Source of the DNA: Sulfuritalea hydrogenivorans sk43H
Lineage (GTDB): Bacteria; Pseudomonadota; Gammaproteobacteria; Burkholderiales; Rhodocyclaceae
DNA length: 64,000 nt
Direction: 5' to 3'
NCBI RefSeq assembly: GCF_000828635.1
Contig: NZ_AP012547.1
Span: forward strand, 1,860,001-1,924,000
Made by a program: the position numbers and the translations under genes. Of this stretch, positions 7,402 through 15,998 are shown piece by piece (within the stretch, counting starts at the first letter, position 1; the number at the start of each line of letters is the position of its first letter). Under the pieces are notes generated by a model. The model was given only the letters and a program-made list of their open reading frames with translations, did no database searches and was not told where the DNA came from.

Positions 7402-9312
7402 TCACAGGTTATTGCCGTTTCCCGGCACCGCGCCCTCCGGCGCATGGGGTTGAACGTCCGCCGGCAGCCAGAGGGTGACGGTGGTACCGGCCCCGAGGGT
7501 GCTCCGCAAGCTGAAGCCCCCGCCGTGCAATTCGACGATCTCCTTGACAATGGTCACGCCCAGGCCGGCGCCGGGAATATTGCCGGAACTGTCGGCGCGG
7601 TAGAAGCGCTCGCCGACGCGGGCGGCCTGCTCCGGCGTCATGCCGATGCCGTGGTCGGCCACGGCAATCTCGACGAAGGTCTTGCCCTCGATTTCGCGCG
7701 TGCCGCAGCGCAGATCGATGGCGCCGCCGGCCGGCGAATACTTCACCGCGTTGCTCAGCACATTGGTCAGCACCTGGCGCAGCTTGGCCGCGTCCGCCCG
7801 CGCCGCCGGCAGGCCGTCCGGGATGTGCGCGACCAGCGGCCAGCGTGCCGGGTCGATGTTCATCGCCGCCACCGTGTCGCCGACCAGCGGCGCAAGCGGT
7901 ACCGCTTCGATCCGGAAATCCTTGCCGCGCCGCGCCTCGATGCGCGCCAGGTCGAGCAGTTCGTTGATGATCTCGATCAGCCACTCGGTTTGCCTGTGGA
8001 TGGTGGCGAGCAGGTCCCGGCGCGTCGCGTCGTCGAACTCCTGGCTCATCAGCAGTTCGGTAAAGCCGTAGATGCTGGCCATCGGCGTGCGCAGTTCGTG
8101 CGCGGCGTGGGCGAGGAACTCGCTTTTCAGGCGGTCGACTTCCATTTCGCGGGTGACATCGCGCACATAAAGCAGGCGGCTCACGGCAGCCGCGGTGCTG
8201 TTGACGCCGACCAGATCAAGCACGGCGCCGCGCGGCCGGCGCAACATCAGCGGGTGGCTCGGTCCCTCCCCGGCCGCCGTCTCGCCGGCGCCGACTTTTG
8301 CTTCTTGTCCGGCGAAACAGACGCCCAGCCCCGGCCACTGTTCCGGGTTTTCCGCCAGTTCCCGCAGCAGTCGTTCGAGTTCGGCCGGCGGCCGCCCGAC
8401 GATCTCCGTGGCGCGCAGCCCGGTCATGCGCAGGAAAGCCGGGTTGACCAGTTTCACCCGGCCCTTGCCGTCGAAGGACACCAGACCGTCGGGACTCAGG
8501 GCAAAGATCGTGTCGACCTGTTCCGTGCGCTCGCGGGTGATCCGTTCTTCGGCCTGCAACCATTCCATGGTGCGCGCAAGTTGTTGCCGTTGTTCATGCA
8601 GCTTGGCCGACGCGTAGTTGAGCGCGGCGGTCACGTCCTCGATTTCCGCAGGCGCGACCAGCGCGGGCAGCAAGCGGCCTTCGGATTGATGAAGATCGAC
8701 GGCGAAGCGACGGGCGTCCTCCAGGGCGCGCATCGGACGGCGCAGGAAAAGCAGCAACAGCAGGCTGCTGCCGACCACGGCCAGGAGGGTGGCAACGACG
8801 GTGGTCATCGTGATGCGCTTGCCGATTTCGTCGAGCGCGGTGTTGCTGACGTCGGCGCGCACCCAGCCCAGCAGGGCGCCGGCCTTGACCGGATGCCAGG
8901 CCACCATGCGATCCCGTTCGGCGGCCAGCATCGGGCCGGGCATGGCCGGCGGCGCCAGGCGCGTCGCGGGTGGATCGAACACCCGCCGCACACGGCCGTC
9001 GGCGCGCGTAACGTGGCTCAGGATCCGACCGTCGGCATCGGCGATGCGCAGTTCGAGAATGCCGGGGAAATCGGCACTGCGCACCAGCAAGTCGTCGAGG
9101 GCATCGAGGCTGCCGGTTACGATCGGATTGGCGCTCGCCACCGCCAGGGTGCTCACCAGCGCGCCGGCCTGGCGTTCGATCGCAAGGCGTGAAACTTCCC
9201 TCTGTTGCCGCAGCATGTAGGCCGCATGCAGGCCGATCGAGATCAGCAGCGCGCCGGCCGTCAGCAGCGCGAGCTGCGGCATCAGGCGTCGCGGAAGCCA
9301 GCTGCGGGGCAT
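7402..9312 (-). CDS. Membrane sensor histidine kinase (periplasmic domain-HAMP-like-PAS-HisKA-HATPase)
   Basis: 636 residues. TM1 at about 12-33 and TM2 at about 165-190 flank a periplasmic domain of roughly 130 residues. A HAMP-like linker follows, then PAS (about 270-385), HisKA with the phosphoacceptor His near 404 (SEFLAHAAHELRTPM) and HATPase with N, G1 and G2 boxes (NVLSNAVKYSP, DHGIGM, GAGLGVTIVKE). The stop is the 3' end of the nine-gene operon; six bases separate its start from the PhnD-like gene upstream. A solute-binding protein encoded just upstream may bind the periplasmic domain (inference). A short DNA repeat shared with unrelated genes lies at 8275-8300. Confidence 0.92.
   Translation of the reverse strand: MPRSWLPRRLMPQLALLTAGALLISIGLHAAYMLRQQREVSRLAIERQAGALVSTLAVASANPIVTGSLDALDDLLVRSADFPGILELRIADADGRILSHVTRADGRVRRVFDPPATRLAPPAMPGPMLAAERDRMVAWHPVKAGALLGWVRADVSNTALDEIGKRITMTTVVATLLAVVGSSLLLLLFLRRPMRALEDARRFAVDLHQSEGRLLPALVAPAEIEDVTAALNYASAKLHEQRQQLARTMEWLQAEERITRERTEQVDTIFALSPDGLVSFDGKGRVKLVNPAFLRMTGLRATEIVGRPPAELERLLRELAENPEQWPGLGVCFAGQEAKVGAGETAAGEGPSHPLMLRRPRGAVLDLVGVNSTAAAVSRLLYVRDVTREMEVDRLKSEFLAHAAHELRTPMASIYGFTELLMSQEFDDATRRDLLATIHRQTEWLIEIINELLDLARIEARRGKDFRIEAVPLAPLVGDTVAAMNIDPARWPLVAHIPDGLPAARADAAKLRQVLTNVLSNAVKYSPAGGAIDLRCGTREIEGKTFVEIAVADHGIGMTPEQAARVGERFYRADSSGNIPGAGLGVTIVKEIVELHGGGFSLRSTLGAGTTVTLWLPADVQPHAPEGAVPGNGNNL
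8275..8300 (-). repeat. Intragenic KVGAG repeat, copy 1
   Basis: Core AAAGTCGGCGCCGGC followed by GAGACGGCG on the minus strand. It lies inside the kinase at 7402-9312, between PAS and the kinase core, and is read as AKVGAGETAAG. The corresponding position of the sister kinase at 10164 lacks it. Confidence 0.75.
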
Positions 9313-9318
9313 GGCGCG

Positions 9319-10167
9319 TTACGGTTTGGCGCTGCGCACCACGTATTTTTCCAACCCGTATTTTTCCAGGGGCTGGTAGTCGCGGGCATGGTCGGCGCGG
9401 ACAGGGCTGGGCAACTGGATATCCTTGAGCAGTGACTGGCCGCCCGCGTCCCGCGTCATTGCAAGCAAAGTCTCGACCACGACGCGACGGATGGCTTCCG
9501 GCACGCGCGGATGCGCGGAGAGCGGATGCGGCGCGACGTCGGGGGTCTCCAGCAGCACCCGGAGGGCCGCCCGCAACTCCTCCGGTTCCTCGGCCAGCGT
9601 CGCGGCGATGCCGCCGGCCGCGGCCGCCTTGCCGGTGGCGACATGACGGAAGGCGTTGGCGTGGGTTTTCACATAGACCGGGACGATGCGGATCTTCTCG
9701 CGCTCGGCCAGCAGGGCGCGTATCCAGAGCGAAGCGCCGAAGGCATTCGGCGCCGGGAATGCCACCTCCTTGCCGTCCAGTTCCCGGGCCGACTTTATCG
9801 GATCGTCGGTGCGCACCATCAGCATGCCCTTCAGCGGCGTGCTGTCGCGCAACAGCGGAATGTAGCCCTGCGCGCGCCGGGCCATGACCTGATGGTAGGG
9901 ATTCATATAGGCGAAATCGGGCTCGCCGGCCAGCACCGACTCCTCGAATTTTGGAATGTCGGCGGCGATGCGCAAGCTGAACGAGGCCCCGGTCGCCACG
10001 CGCAGGCGCGCCAGCACCGGACTCCAGTCGCGGTGAATCTCCTCGGCGCGAAACTGCGGAACCACGGCCAGCGAGTAGGATGCCTTGCCCGGTTCGGCCG
10101 CGATGGCGGCACCGGCGACGACACAGAGAACGAGGAAGCGAACGGCGGCGTTGCGCAACACATTCAT
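9319..10167 (-). CDS. PhnD-like periplasmic solute-binding protein
   Basis: 282 residues with a cleavable signal peptide (FLVLCVVAGAAIAAEPG) and the phosphate/phosphonate-binding-protein fold: YSLAVVPQFRAEEIHRDW at the start, FAYMNPYHQVMARR, TPLKGMLMVRTDDP, and a Gly/Ala-rich hinge region. The ATG overlaps the stop of the MASE1 kinase gene by four bases. No permease or ATPase gene is nearby, so transport is unlikely from this locus. Sitting between two membrane kinase genes, it is more likely the periplasmic ligand sensor for one of them, plausibly the kinase that follows at 7402-9312. Confidence 0.85.
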   Translation of the reverse strand: MNVLRNAAVRFLVLCVVAGAAIAAEPGKASYSLAVVPQFRAEEIHRDWSPVLARLRVATGASFSLRIAADIPKFEESVLAGEPDFAYMNPYHQVMARRAQGYIPLLRDSTPLKGMLMVRTDDPIKSARELDGKEVAFPAPNAFGASLWIRALLAEREKIRIVPVYVKTHANAFRHVATGKAAAAGGIAATLAEEPEELRAALRVLLETPDVAPHPLSAHPRVPEAIRRVVVETLLAMTRDAGGQSLLKDIQLPSPVRADHARDYQPLEKYGLEKYVVRSAKP

Positions 10168-12917
10168 TGGGCTGCTCCTGAAATGTGGGTTGGCTCGTCC
10201 GTCCCGTCGGCCGCTGGCAGCCAGGCCGTGACGGCGGTGCCGACGCCGGGTGCGCTGACGATGTCGACCCGTCCGCCGAGAAGTTCGACAAGTTCCTTGA
10301 CGATCGCCATGCCCAGGCCGGAACCGGGAATCTTGCCGGAGGCATCGGCGCGATAGAAGCGCTCGCACACATGGCTGACCTGATCCGGCGTCATGCCGAT
10401 GCCGTGGTCGGTGACGGAAACGCCGACGAAGACCTTGCCATTGCCGTCGCGCGTGGCGAAGTGAATTTCGATCGCGCCGCCGGCGGGCGAATACTTCACG
10501 GCGTTGCTCAGCACATTGGACAGCACCTGGCGCAGCTTACCGGAATCCGCCAGCACGAGAGGCGACTTTTCGCCGGGATCGACGCTCAGCGGCCAGCGCG
10601 TCGGGTCGATGTTCATGGCCGCGACCGCCTCGTCGGCCAGCGACGCGAGCGACACCGCCTCGATCCTGAAATCCTTGCCGCGCCGCGCCTCGATGCGGGA
10701 CAAGTCCAGCAGTTCGTTGATGATGTCGACCAGCCATTGCGTCTGCTTGTGGATGGTGGCGAGCAGATCCCGGCGCGTCGCGTCGTCGAATTCCTGCGTC
10801 ATCAGCAGTTCGGAAAAGCCGAAGATACTGGCCATCGGCGTGCGCAATTCGTGCGCGGCGTGGGCGAGGAACTCGCTCTTCAGGTGTTCGACTTCCGTCT
10901 CGTGGGTGATATCCCGGAAATAGATGAAACGATCGACGCTTGCCGCCGTGCCGCGAACGCCGACTATCTGCAACACGACCTCGCGCGGCCGGACCAACGC
11001 CAGTTTTTGAGTGGCGGATACCACCCTGTCGCCGGCAAACAGCGCGCCCAGCGAACGATAGCGCTCGGGCTGCTCCGCGCTCCGGCGCAGGCGTTGATCC
11101 AGATCGCCCACCGACCGGCCGAGGCATTCCGCCGCCGCGACGCCGGTCAGGCCGTGGAACGCGGGGTTGGCAAAGCGAATCGTGCCGTCCGCCGCGATCG
11201 CGATAAAGCCGTCGGGGCTCAACTCGAACAGCGCATTGATCTGCGCGTTCCGATCCTTCAACTCGGCGCCTTGTGTCTCCAGTTCCTCGCCTTGCTGCCT
11301 CACCTTGAGCCGGGCGACCGCGGCATGGGCGGTAACGGTCAGCAGCAGCACCTGCAACAGCGCCGCCAGTGACAACCCGACGATGCCCGTGGCCCAGGCC
11401 ACCCACGACCGATTCGCCGACTGGTAGGCCGCGGTGGGATACACGGCAAGTTCCCAGACGCGATCGGCGATCGTCATGGGAAACTTCATGGGTGTCGCCG
11501 CGGGTTTCCCCGGCGCCGCGCCTTCCGACTGAAACACCATGCCGCGCGCCCCTCCCGTCACATCGTCGATGCGAAAGGCAAGACCGTGCACCCGCGCGGA
11601 CCGGGTGGCGATCTCCACCATCTCGTCGACCTTGATCACGCCCACGGCGAAGCCAATCAGGCTGGCATCGGTCGCGGCGGCGGCAGTGTCGCCCGGCGCG
11701 GCGCGATACGCGGGATGAAGCAGCAATGCGCCGACGCGCTTGCGGCTTTCCTGAACCAGCTGAACGGTCGCCGTGATGCTGGAACGGCGCGATTCCCGCG
11801 CGCGCCGGATCGCGTCCTGGCGGATCGGATCGGAATTGATGTCGTAACCGAGGGCCGGCAGGTTTCCCTGCAAGGGCGCGATATAGCCGACGACGACATG
11901 CTCGGGGCGATCTCCGGCGCGGATCAGGCGCCGCTCCGCGTCGCGCTCCGTGATCTCGAAATCCGCCTTCGGTGTCGCGCGCGCCATGCGGCGCTCGAAC
12001 GCGGCGCGGTCCTCCCGGCGCACGCGCGGATTGAAACTCAGGGCGAAGATGTCCGGGTTTTCGCCCAGGGTGATGCGCGTGAAATGCTCGAAATGCGCGT
12101 AGCTCATGTCCGGCGACACCTCGATCAGGCGCTTCAAGGCGGCCAGCGCTTCCTGGTGGGCGATGAAGCGCTGGTCGAGCCGCCTCGCCAGGTCTTCGCC
12201 ATGGCGGAAGACGAACTCATCGCGGCGTGCCGTCTCCCATTTTGCGACGACGACGTAGCCGACGGCAATCACCGTCAATGCCATCAACATCGCCGGCCAG
12301 AGCGCGCTCAGCCGCCCACGCCAGATCGGTTGCGCGCGCAACAGCCAGGCCAGACTCAGCGGCAGGGCGACCAGCACCCCCAGCGTATCGCCGGCCCACC
12401 AGTTCCACCAGGTGAACGAGACGTTGCCCGCCGGAACCAGTCCATTGAAGTACAGGGCGCCGACGCCGAAACTGGCTGAAACCAGGCAGGCCAGCGGCCC
12501 GGCAAGCGCCAGGATGCGCACGATGCCGCCCGTCGATTCCATCGCCCGCCAACCTTGTCCGGTGACGCGCTCGACGAGCCATGAAGCGAAAAGCGCCTGT
12601 GCCGTCGAACCGGCGGCGATTCCCAGCGCGGAGAATACGGTCGCGGTGCGCGCGGCCTCGCCCAGGTCGCCGGCGCCCAGATTGAGCAACAACGATCCAA
12701 GCGCGATGCCGGGCCAGGCGCGCCGCCCCGACCAGAGCATGAAGGCGACGGCAAAACCCGCCGCCGGAAAAATCGGGCTGGCGTAGCCGGGAGGAATCGC
12801 CAGCGCAAGCCCGGCCAGGCCGAGCACGAGGTAGGCCAGCGCGGCGAGCGCAATGCGTCCAATGCGCCCGTGCGTTCTTGCCCGCGTTTCCGGGTGGATC
12901 TGCGAGTCGGCCGTCAT
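10164..12917 (-). CDS. MASE1-CHASE-PAS sensor histidine kinase
   Basis: 917 residues. An integral-membrane MASE1 domain (about 20-300) is followed by a periplasmic CHASE domain (about 320-520; PDIFALSFNPRV, LPALGYDINSDPIRQ, GALLLHPAYR), another membrane segment near 590, a short coiled coil, PAS (about 640-680 region onward) and HisKA (His near 687 in AHAAHELRTPM) and HATPase (GSGLGMAIVKELVELLGG). The start at 12917 overlaps the stop of the upstream kinase gene (ATGA). The HisKA segment is almost identical to the two sister kinases, while the input domains are unrelated, so this is a duplicated core with swapped sensors. CHASE domains bind small ligands; the ligand here is unknown. Confidence 0.92.
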   Translation of the reverse strand: MTADSQIHPETRARTHGRIGRIALAALAYLVLGLAGLALAIPPGYASPIFPAAGFAVAFMLWSGRRAWPGIALGSLLLNLGAGDLGEAARTATVFSALGIAAGSTAQALFASWLVERVTGQGWRAMESTGGIVRILALAGPLACLVSASFGVGALYFNGLVPAGNVSFTWWNWWAGDTLGVLVALPLSLAWLLRAQPIWRGRLSALWPAMLMALTVIAVGYVVVAKWETARRDEFVFRHGEDLARRLDQRFIAHQEALAALKRLIEVSPDMSYAHFEHFTRITLGENPDIFALSFNPRVRREDRAAFERRMARATPKADFEITERDAERRLIRAGDRPEHVVVGYIAPLQGNLPALGYDINSDPIRQDAIRRARESRRSSITATVQLVQESRKRVGALLLHPAYRAAPGDTAAAATDASLIGFAVGVIKVDEMVEIATRSARVHGLAFRIDDVTGGARGMVFQSEGAAPGKPAATPMKFPMTIADRVWELAVYPTAAYQSANRSWVAWATGIVGLSLAALLQVLLLTVTAHAAVARLKVRQQGEELETQGAELKDRNAQINALFELSPDGFIAIAADGTIRFANPAFHGLTGVAAAECLGRSVGDLDQRLRRSAEQPERYRSLGALFAGDRVVSATQKLALVRPREVVLQIVGVRGTAASVDRFIYFRDITHETEVEHLKSEFLAHAAHELRTPMASIFGFSELLMTQEFDDATRRDLLATIHKQTQWLVDIINELLDLSRIEARRGKDFRIEAVSLASLADEAVAAMNIDPTRWPLSVDPGEKSPLVLADSGKLRQVLSNVLSNAVKYSPAGGAIEIHFATRDGNGKVFVGVSVTDHGIGMTPDQVSHVCERFYRADASGKIPGSGLGMAIVKELVELLGGRVDIVSAPGVGTAVTAWLPAADGTDEPTHISGAAQ

Positions 12918-15571
12918 GCCGCATTCCTTTCCGCGGCACGGGGCTCCGCGGGCAGCCAGAGAAAGACCGTGGTGCCGGCGCCGACCGCGCTGTCTATCTT
13001 GAATCCGCCGCCGTGAAGCTCGACGATCTCCTTGACGATGGCCATGCCGAGGCCGGTGCCGGGAATCCTGCCCGAGGTGTCGGCGCGGTAAAACCGCTCG
13101 CCGACGCGCGCAACCTGATCCGGCCGCATGCCGACGCCGTGGTCGGTGACGGCGATACCGATGTGGTGTTTGCCTTCCCGATCGTGCGCGGCGCAGCGAA
13201 TTTCGATCGCGCCGCCCTCGGGGGAATACTTGACCGCGTTGCCCAGCACGTTGGTCAACGCCTGGCGCAGCTTGGCCTCGTCCGCCCACACCGACGGCGG
13301 GCCGGAGTCGCACTCGACGGTCAGCGGCCAGCGCGAGGAGTCGATGTTCATCGCCGCCACCGTGTCGCCGACCAGCGGCGCGATCGGCACCGCCTCGATC
13401 CGGAAATCCTTGCCGCGCCGCGCCTCGATGCGCGCCAGGTCGAGCAGTTCATTGATGATGTCGACCAGCCACTGCGTCTGTTTGTGGATGGTGACGAGCA
13501 GGTCACGGCGGGTGGCCTCGTCGAATTCCTGGTTTATCAGCAGTTCGGTAAAGCCGAAGATGCTCGCCATCGGCGTGCGCAATTCGTGGGCGGCATGGGA
13601 GAGGAACTCGCTCTTCAGGCGGTCGACTTCCATCTCGCGGGTGACGTTGTGCATGTAGAGCAGCCGACCGACGGCGGTGGCGGTACCGGTGATGCCGAGC
13701 AGATCGAGCGCGGCGGCGCGCGGCTGGCGCAAGACCAGCTGGTGGCGCGGCCTGGCGGCGGTTGCCGCCGTCCCGCCGGCGCCGACTTTTGGCTGGAGAA
13801 AGCAGGCTTCGAGGCCGGACCACTGTTCCGGGGCTTCGGCCAGTTCGCGCAGCCGGCGCTCCAGTTCCTCCATCGACCGTCCGACGATTTCCGCCGCCGA
13901 CATGCCCGTCGTGCCAACGAACGCCGCGTTGACGTTTTCCACGTTCCCAGCCCGGTCGAACGACACCAGGCCGTCGGGACTCAACTGAAATATCGCGTCC
14001 AGTTGCGCATTGCGATCCTCGATGAGCGCGGTGGCGCGCTTCAGCGCGGTGATGTCGATGCGGTTGCCGGCGATGAAGCCGCTCGGCGTGCGATGCTCGA
14101 CGATCAGCAGCCAGCGACCGTCGCCGAGCCGCTGCTCGACGACCTTGCCGTCGGCGGCCTGGTGCTGGGCGACGCGCGACGCCACCCATTCGTCGATGCG
14201 GCCGACCGCGTCCGTGTATTGGCCGCGTTCGGCTCCCCTGCGCACGATGTCCTCGAAGCGGTTGCCGGGCACGATCAGGTCCGCGCTGGCCGCATAAAAA
14301 TCGCGGTAAGCCTCGTTGCAGATCACCAGCCGGTCGTGCTCGTCGTAGATGGTGAAGCCCTGCTCGATGCTGCTTACCGCCTCGTTCAGCAGTCGGCTGG
14401 ATTTCTCGGCGGCGACATTCGCCCGCGTCAACTCGCGGTTTTTCCGCAGCACGATGTACAACGCGGCAAGAATCGCCAGGACGAGCGCGGCGGACAGCCC
14501 GTAGAGCCCGCCGACGATCAGGGTGCGATGCGCATCGAAAAAGGCCGCGCGCGGATTGAGCAAGGTGGCTTGTTTGGCGATGTCCCCGGGCAGGGTAAGC
14601 TTTTGCGCCTCCAGCACCGCGTCGTCGAACAGGTAGGCGTTGGGACTTTTCAGCACGGGCGGAATTTCCGCCAGCGGCTTGCCTTTCAGATAGTCGAGCA
14701 CCAGGCGCGCCGCGCCGGCTCCCTGCCGCGCCCCGTGGGTGACGAAGCCGCCGAGCACGCCGTCGCGAACGTAGGCGTCCTCCATGCTGACCACTCGCCG
14801 CCCGCCCTGGCTCAGGGCGCGCAGGGTGTCGGCCAGCGGCAGAACCTCGCCCCCGGCATCGGTCATTCCTCCCAGGGTGGTGAGGAACAGGGTTTGCGAC
14901 GGCTCGCCGCGCAGCCGCTCCAGCATCCGGTCCAGGCGTCGTTCGCCGACGAAGCGGGCCTGCACGCGCGGGTAGCCGGCCAGATCCTTGCGGATTTCCC
15001 GTTCGACGGCGGCATGGGTGTTGCTGCCATCGCCCACAAAAACCAGCGTGCGCAGCCCAGGATCGAGACGCAGCAGCCAGTCGAGGTTGGGCGCGACTTC
15101 CTTTTTCTCGAAGACGCCGGTGAACCGGCTCCGGTCCAGACTCTGTCCGACCGCGTAATCGTTGACCCCCGAAAAGAAGATCGGGGCGGCGGGAAACAGA
15201 TGCTGTAGATAGTCGCGGGCAAACAGCAACGCGTCATCGTCGCTGACGTAGATCGCCGCCGGCCGGTAACCGGCGTACTTGATGCGCAGATGGTCGGCCA
15301 TCGCCTTGGCGTAAGCGCCATCGTAGGCGCGGCGCTTGGTATCGAGGTATTCGGTGCTGAGCGCGGGGGTCACGCCCGGGTCTGTCTTCAGCGCCGCGAC
15401 AAAGCCGTCGTGCTGCCCGTGCGTCCAGGCGTATTCCTGCGAGTAGGAGTGCACCATCAGGATCGGCGTCGCCGCCTCGCTCTTCGCCCCCGCCAGCAAC
15501 AGCGCCCCGCAGCCGACCGCCAGACAGCGCTTCAGCTGGGCGCGCAAACGCTCTGACGGAGAGCAGGACAT
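12914..15571 (-). CDS. Sensor histidine kinase with fused periplasmic ABC_sub_bind-type domain
   Basis: 885 residues. A signal/anchor (LAVGCGALLLAGAKSEAA) leads into a periplasmic binding-protein-like domain (about 35-350; ILMVHSYSQEYAWT, IYVSDDDALLFARDY, PIFFSGVNDY), a TM helix near 390-410, a first PAS-like domain (EQGFTIYDEHDRLVICNEAY), a second PAS, HisKA (His near 663, SHAAHELRTPM) and HATPase (GTGLGMAIVKEIVELHGGG). The start at 15571 is chosen because the preceding in-frame extension overlaps the receiver gene and lacks a signal peptide. It joins sensor and solute-binding domain in one chain, whereas the 7402/9319 pair keeps them separate. Confidence 0.9.
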   Translation of the reverse strand: MSCSPSERLRAQLKRCLAVGCGALLLAGAKSEAATPILMVHSYSQEYAWTHGQHDGFVAALKTDPGVTPALSTEYLDTKRRAYDGAYAKAMADHLRIKYAGYRPAAIYVSDDDALLFARDYLQHLFPAAPIFFSGVNDYAVGQSLDRSRFTGVFEKKEVAPNLDWLLRLDPGLRTLVFVGDGSNTHAAVEREIRKDLAGYPRVQARFVGERRLDRMLERLRGEPSQTLFLTTLGGMTDAGGEVLPLADTLRALSQGGRRVVSMEDAYVRDGVLGGFVTHGARQGAGAARLVLDYLKGKPLAEIPPVLKSPNAYLFDDAVLEAQKLTLPGDIAKQATLLNPRAAFFDAHRTLIVGGLYGLSAALVLAILAALYIVLRKNRELTRANVAAEKSSRLLNEAVSSIEQGFTIYDEHDRLVICNEAYRDFYAASADLIVPGNRFEDIVRRGAERGQYTDAVGRIDEWVASRVAQHQAADGKVVEQRLGDGRWLLIVEHRTPSGFIAGNRIDITALKRATALIEDRNAQLDAIFQLSPDGLVSFDRAGNVENVNAAFVGTTGMSAAEIVGRSMEELERRLRELAEAPEQWSGLEACFLQPKVGAGGTAATAARPRHQLVLRQPRAAALDLLGITGTATAVGRLLYMHNVTREMEVDRLKSEFLSHAAHELRTPMASIFGFTELLINQEFDEATRRDLLVTIHKQTQWLVDIINELLDLARIEARRGKDFRIEAVPIAPLVGDTVAAMNIDSSRWPLTVECDSGPPSVWADEAKLRQALTNVLGNAVKYSPEGGAIEIRCAAHDREGKHHIGIAVTDHGVGMRPDQVARVGERFYRADTSGRIPGTGLGMAIVKEIVELHGGGFKIDSAVGAGTTVFLWLPAEPRAAERNAA
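13766..13791 (-). repeat. Intragenic KVGAG repeat, copy 2
   Basis: Same core (AAAGTCGGCGCCGGC then GGGACGGCG) on the minus strand, inside the kinase at 12914-15571, read as PKVGAGGTAAT. It sits at the same place in the protein as copy 1, between PAS and the kinase core, so these two may descend from one event before duplication. Confidence 0.72.
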
Positions 15572-15581
15572 GACGACCGCG

Positions 15582-15998
15582 TCAGTAGCCGTAGCCGCGC
15601 ACCGGCTTGGGAAGCTTGGTGCGCATCTCGACCACCTCGACCAGAATGGCCGGGCTGAAGGGCTTGACCATGTAGGCGTCGGCGCCGGCGGCATCGCCGG
15701 CGGCATAGTCGCTGGCCTGGCCGCGCGCGGTGAGCATGATCACGAAACAGCCGGCCAGTTCCGGATCGGCCTTGATGGCGCGGCAGACGGCCATGCCGTC
15801 GAGATTGCCGGGCATCATCACGTCGAGCAGAATCACATCCGGCTTTTCGGCGCGAGCCAGCGCCAGCGCCGTCTCGCCGTCGCCCGCCTCGAAAATGCGG
15901 TATTTGCCGTAACCGAGCGCGATGCGCAGCACCTTGCGCAAGTCTGCCTGGTCGTCGACGATCAGCAGCTTTTCCTTCATCGTGGTGTTGTTCCTCAT
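15582..15998 (-). CDS. Stand-alone response regulator receiver
   Basis: 138-residue single receiver domain with acidic pair in LLIVDDQAD, phosphoacceptor D59 (ILLDVMMPG), and Lys K112 (GADAYMVKPFSP). It ends in an unusual LPKPVRGYGY tail. The ATG at 15998 overlaps the stop of the GGDEF-EAL gene by four bases; a second ATG six codons on (MKEKLL) is possible. It lacks an output domain, so it probably shuttles phosphate or controls a partner such as the adjacent cyclase/phosphodiesterase protein. Confidence 0.9.
   Translation of the reverse strand: MRNNTTMKEKLLIVDDQADLRKVLRIALGYGKYRIFEAGDGETALALARAEKPDVILLDVMMPGNLDGMAVCRAIKADPELAGCFVIMLTARGQASDYAAGDAAGADAYMVKPFSPAILVEVVEMRTKLPKPVRGYGY

Noticed and set aside
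7285-9192. A 635-codon plus-strand frame opposite the sensor kinase (and similar ones at 12878-15208 and 16184-17521)
   Set aside because: No family features, Arg/Gly/Ala/Pro-rich, and entirely antisense to genes with clear kinase and GGDEF/EAL motifs.
12965-12990. VGAGTT segments at the C-termini of the kinases as further repeat copies
   Set aside because: These are the normal last strand of histidine-kinase ATPase domains (GAGTTV before the final strand), so no repeat is needed to explain them.
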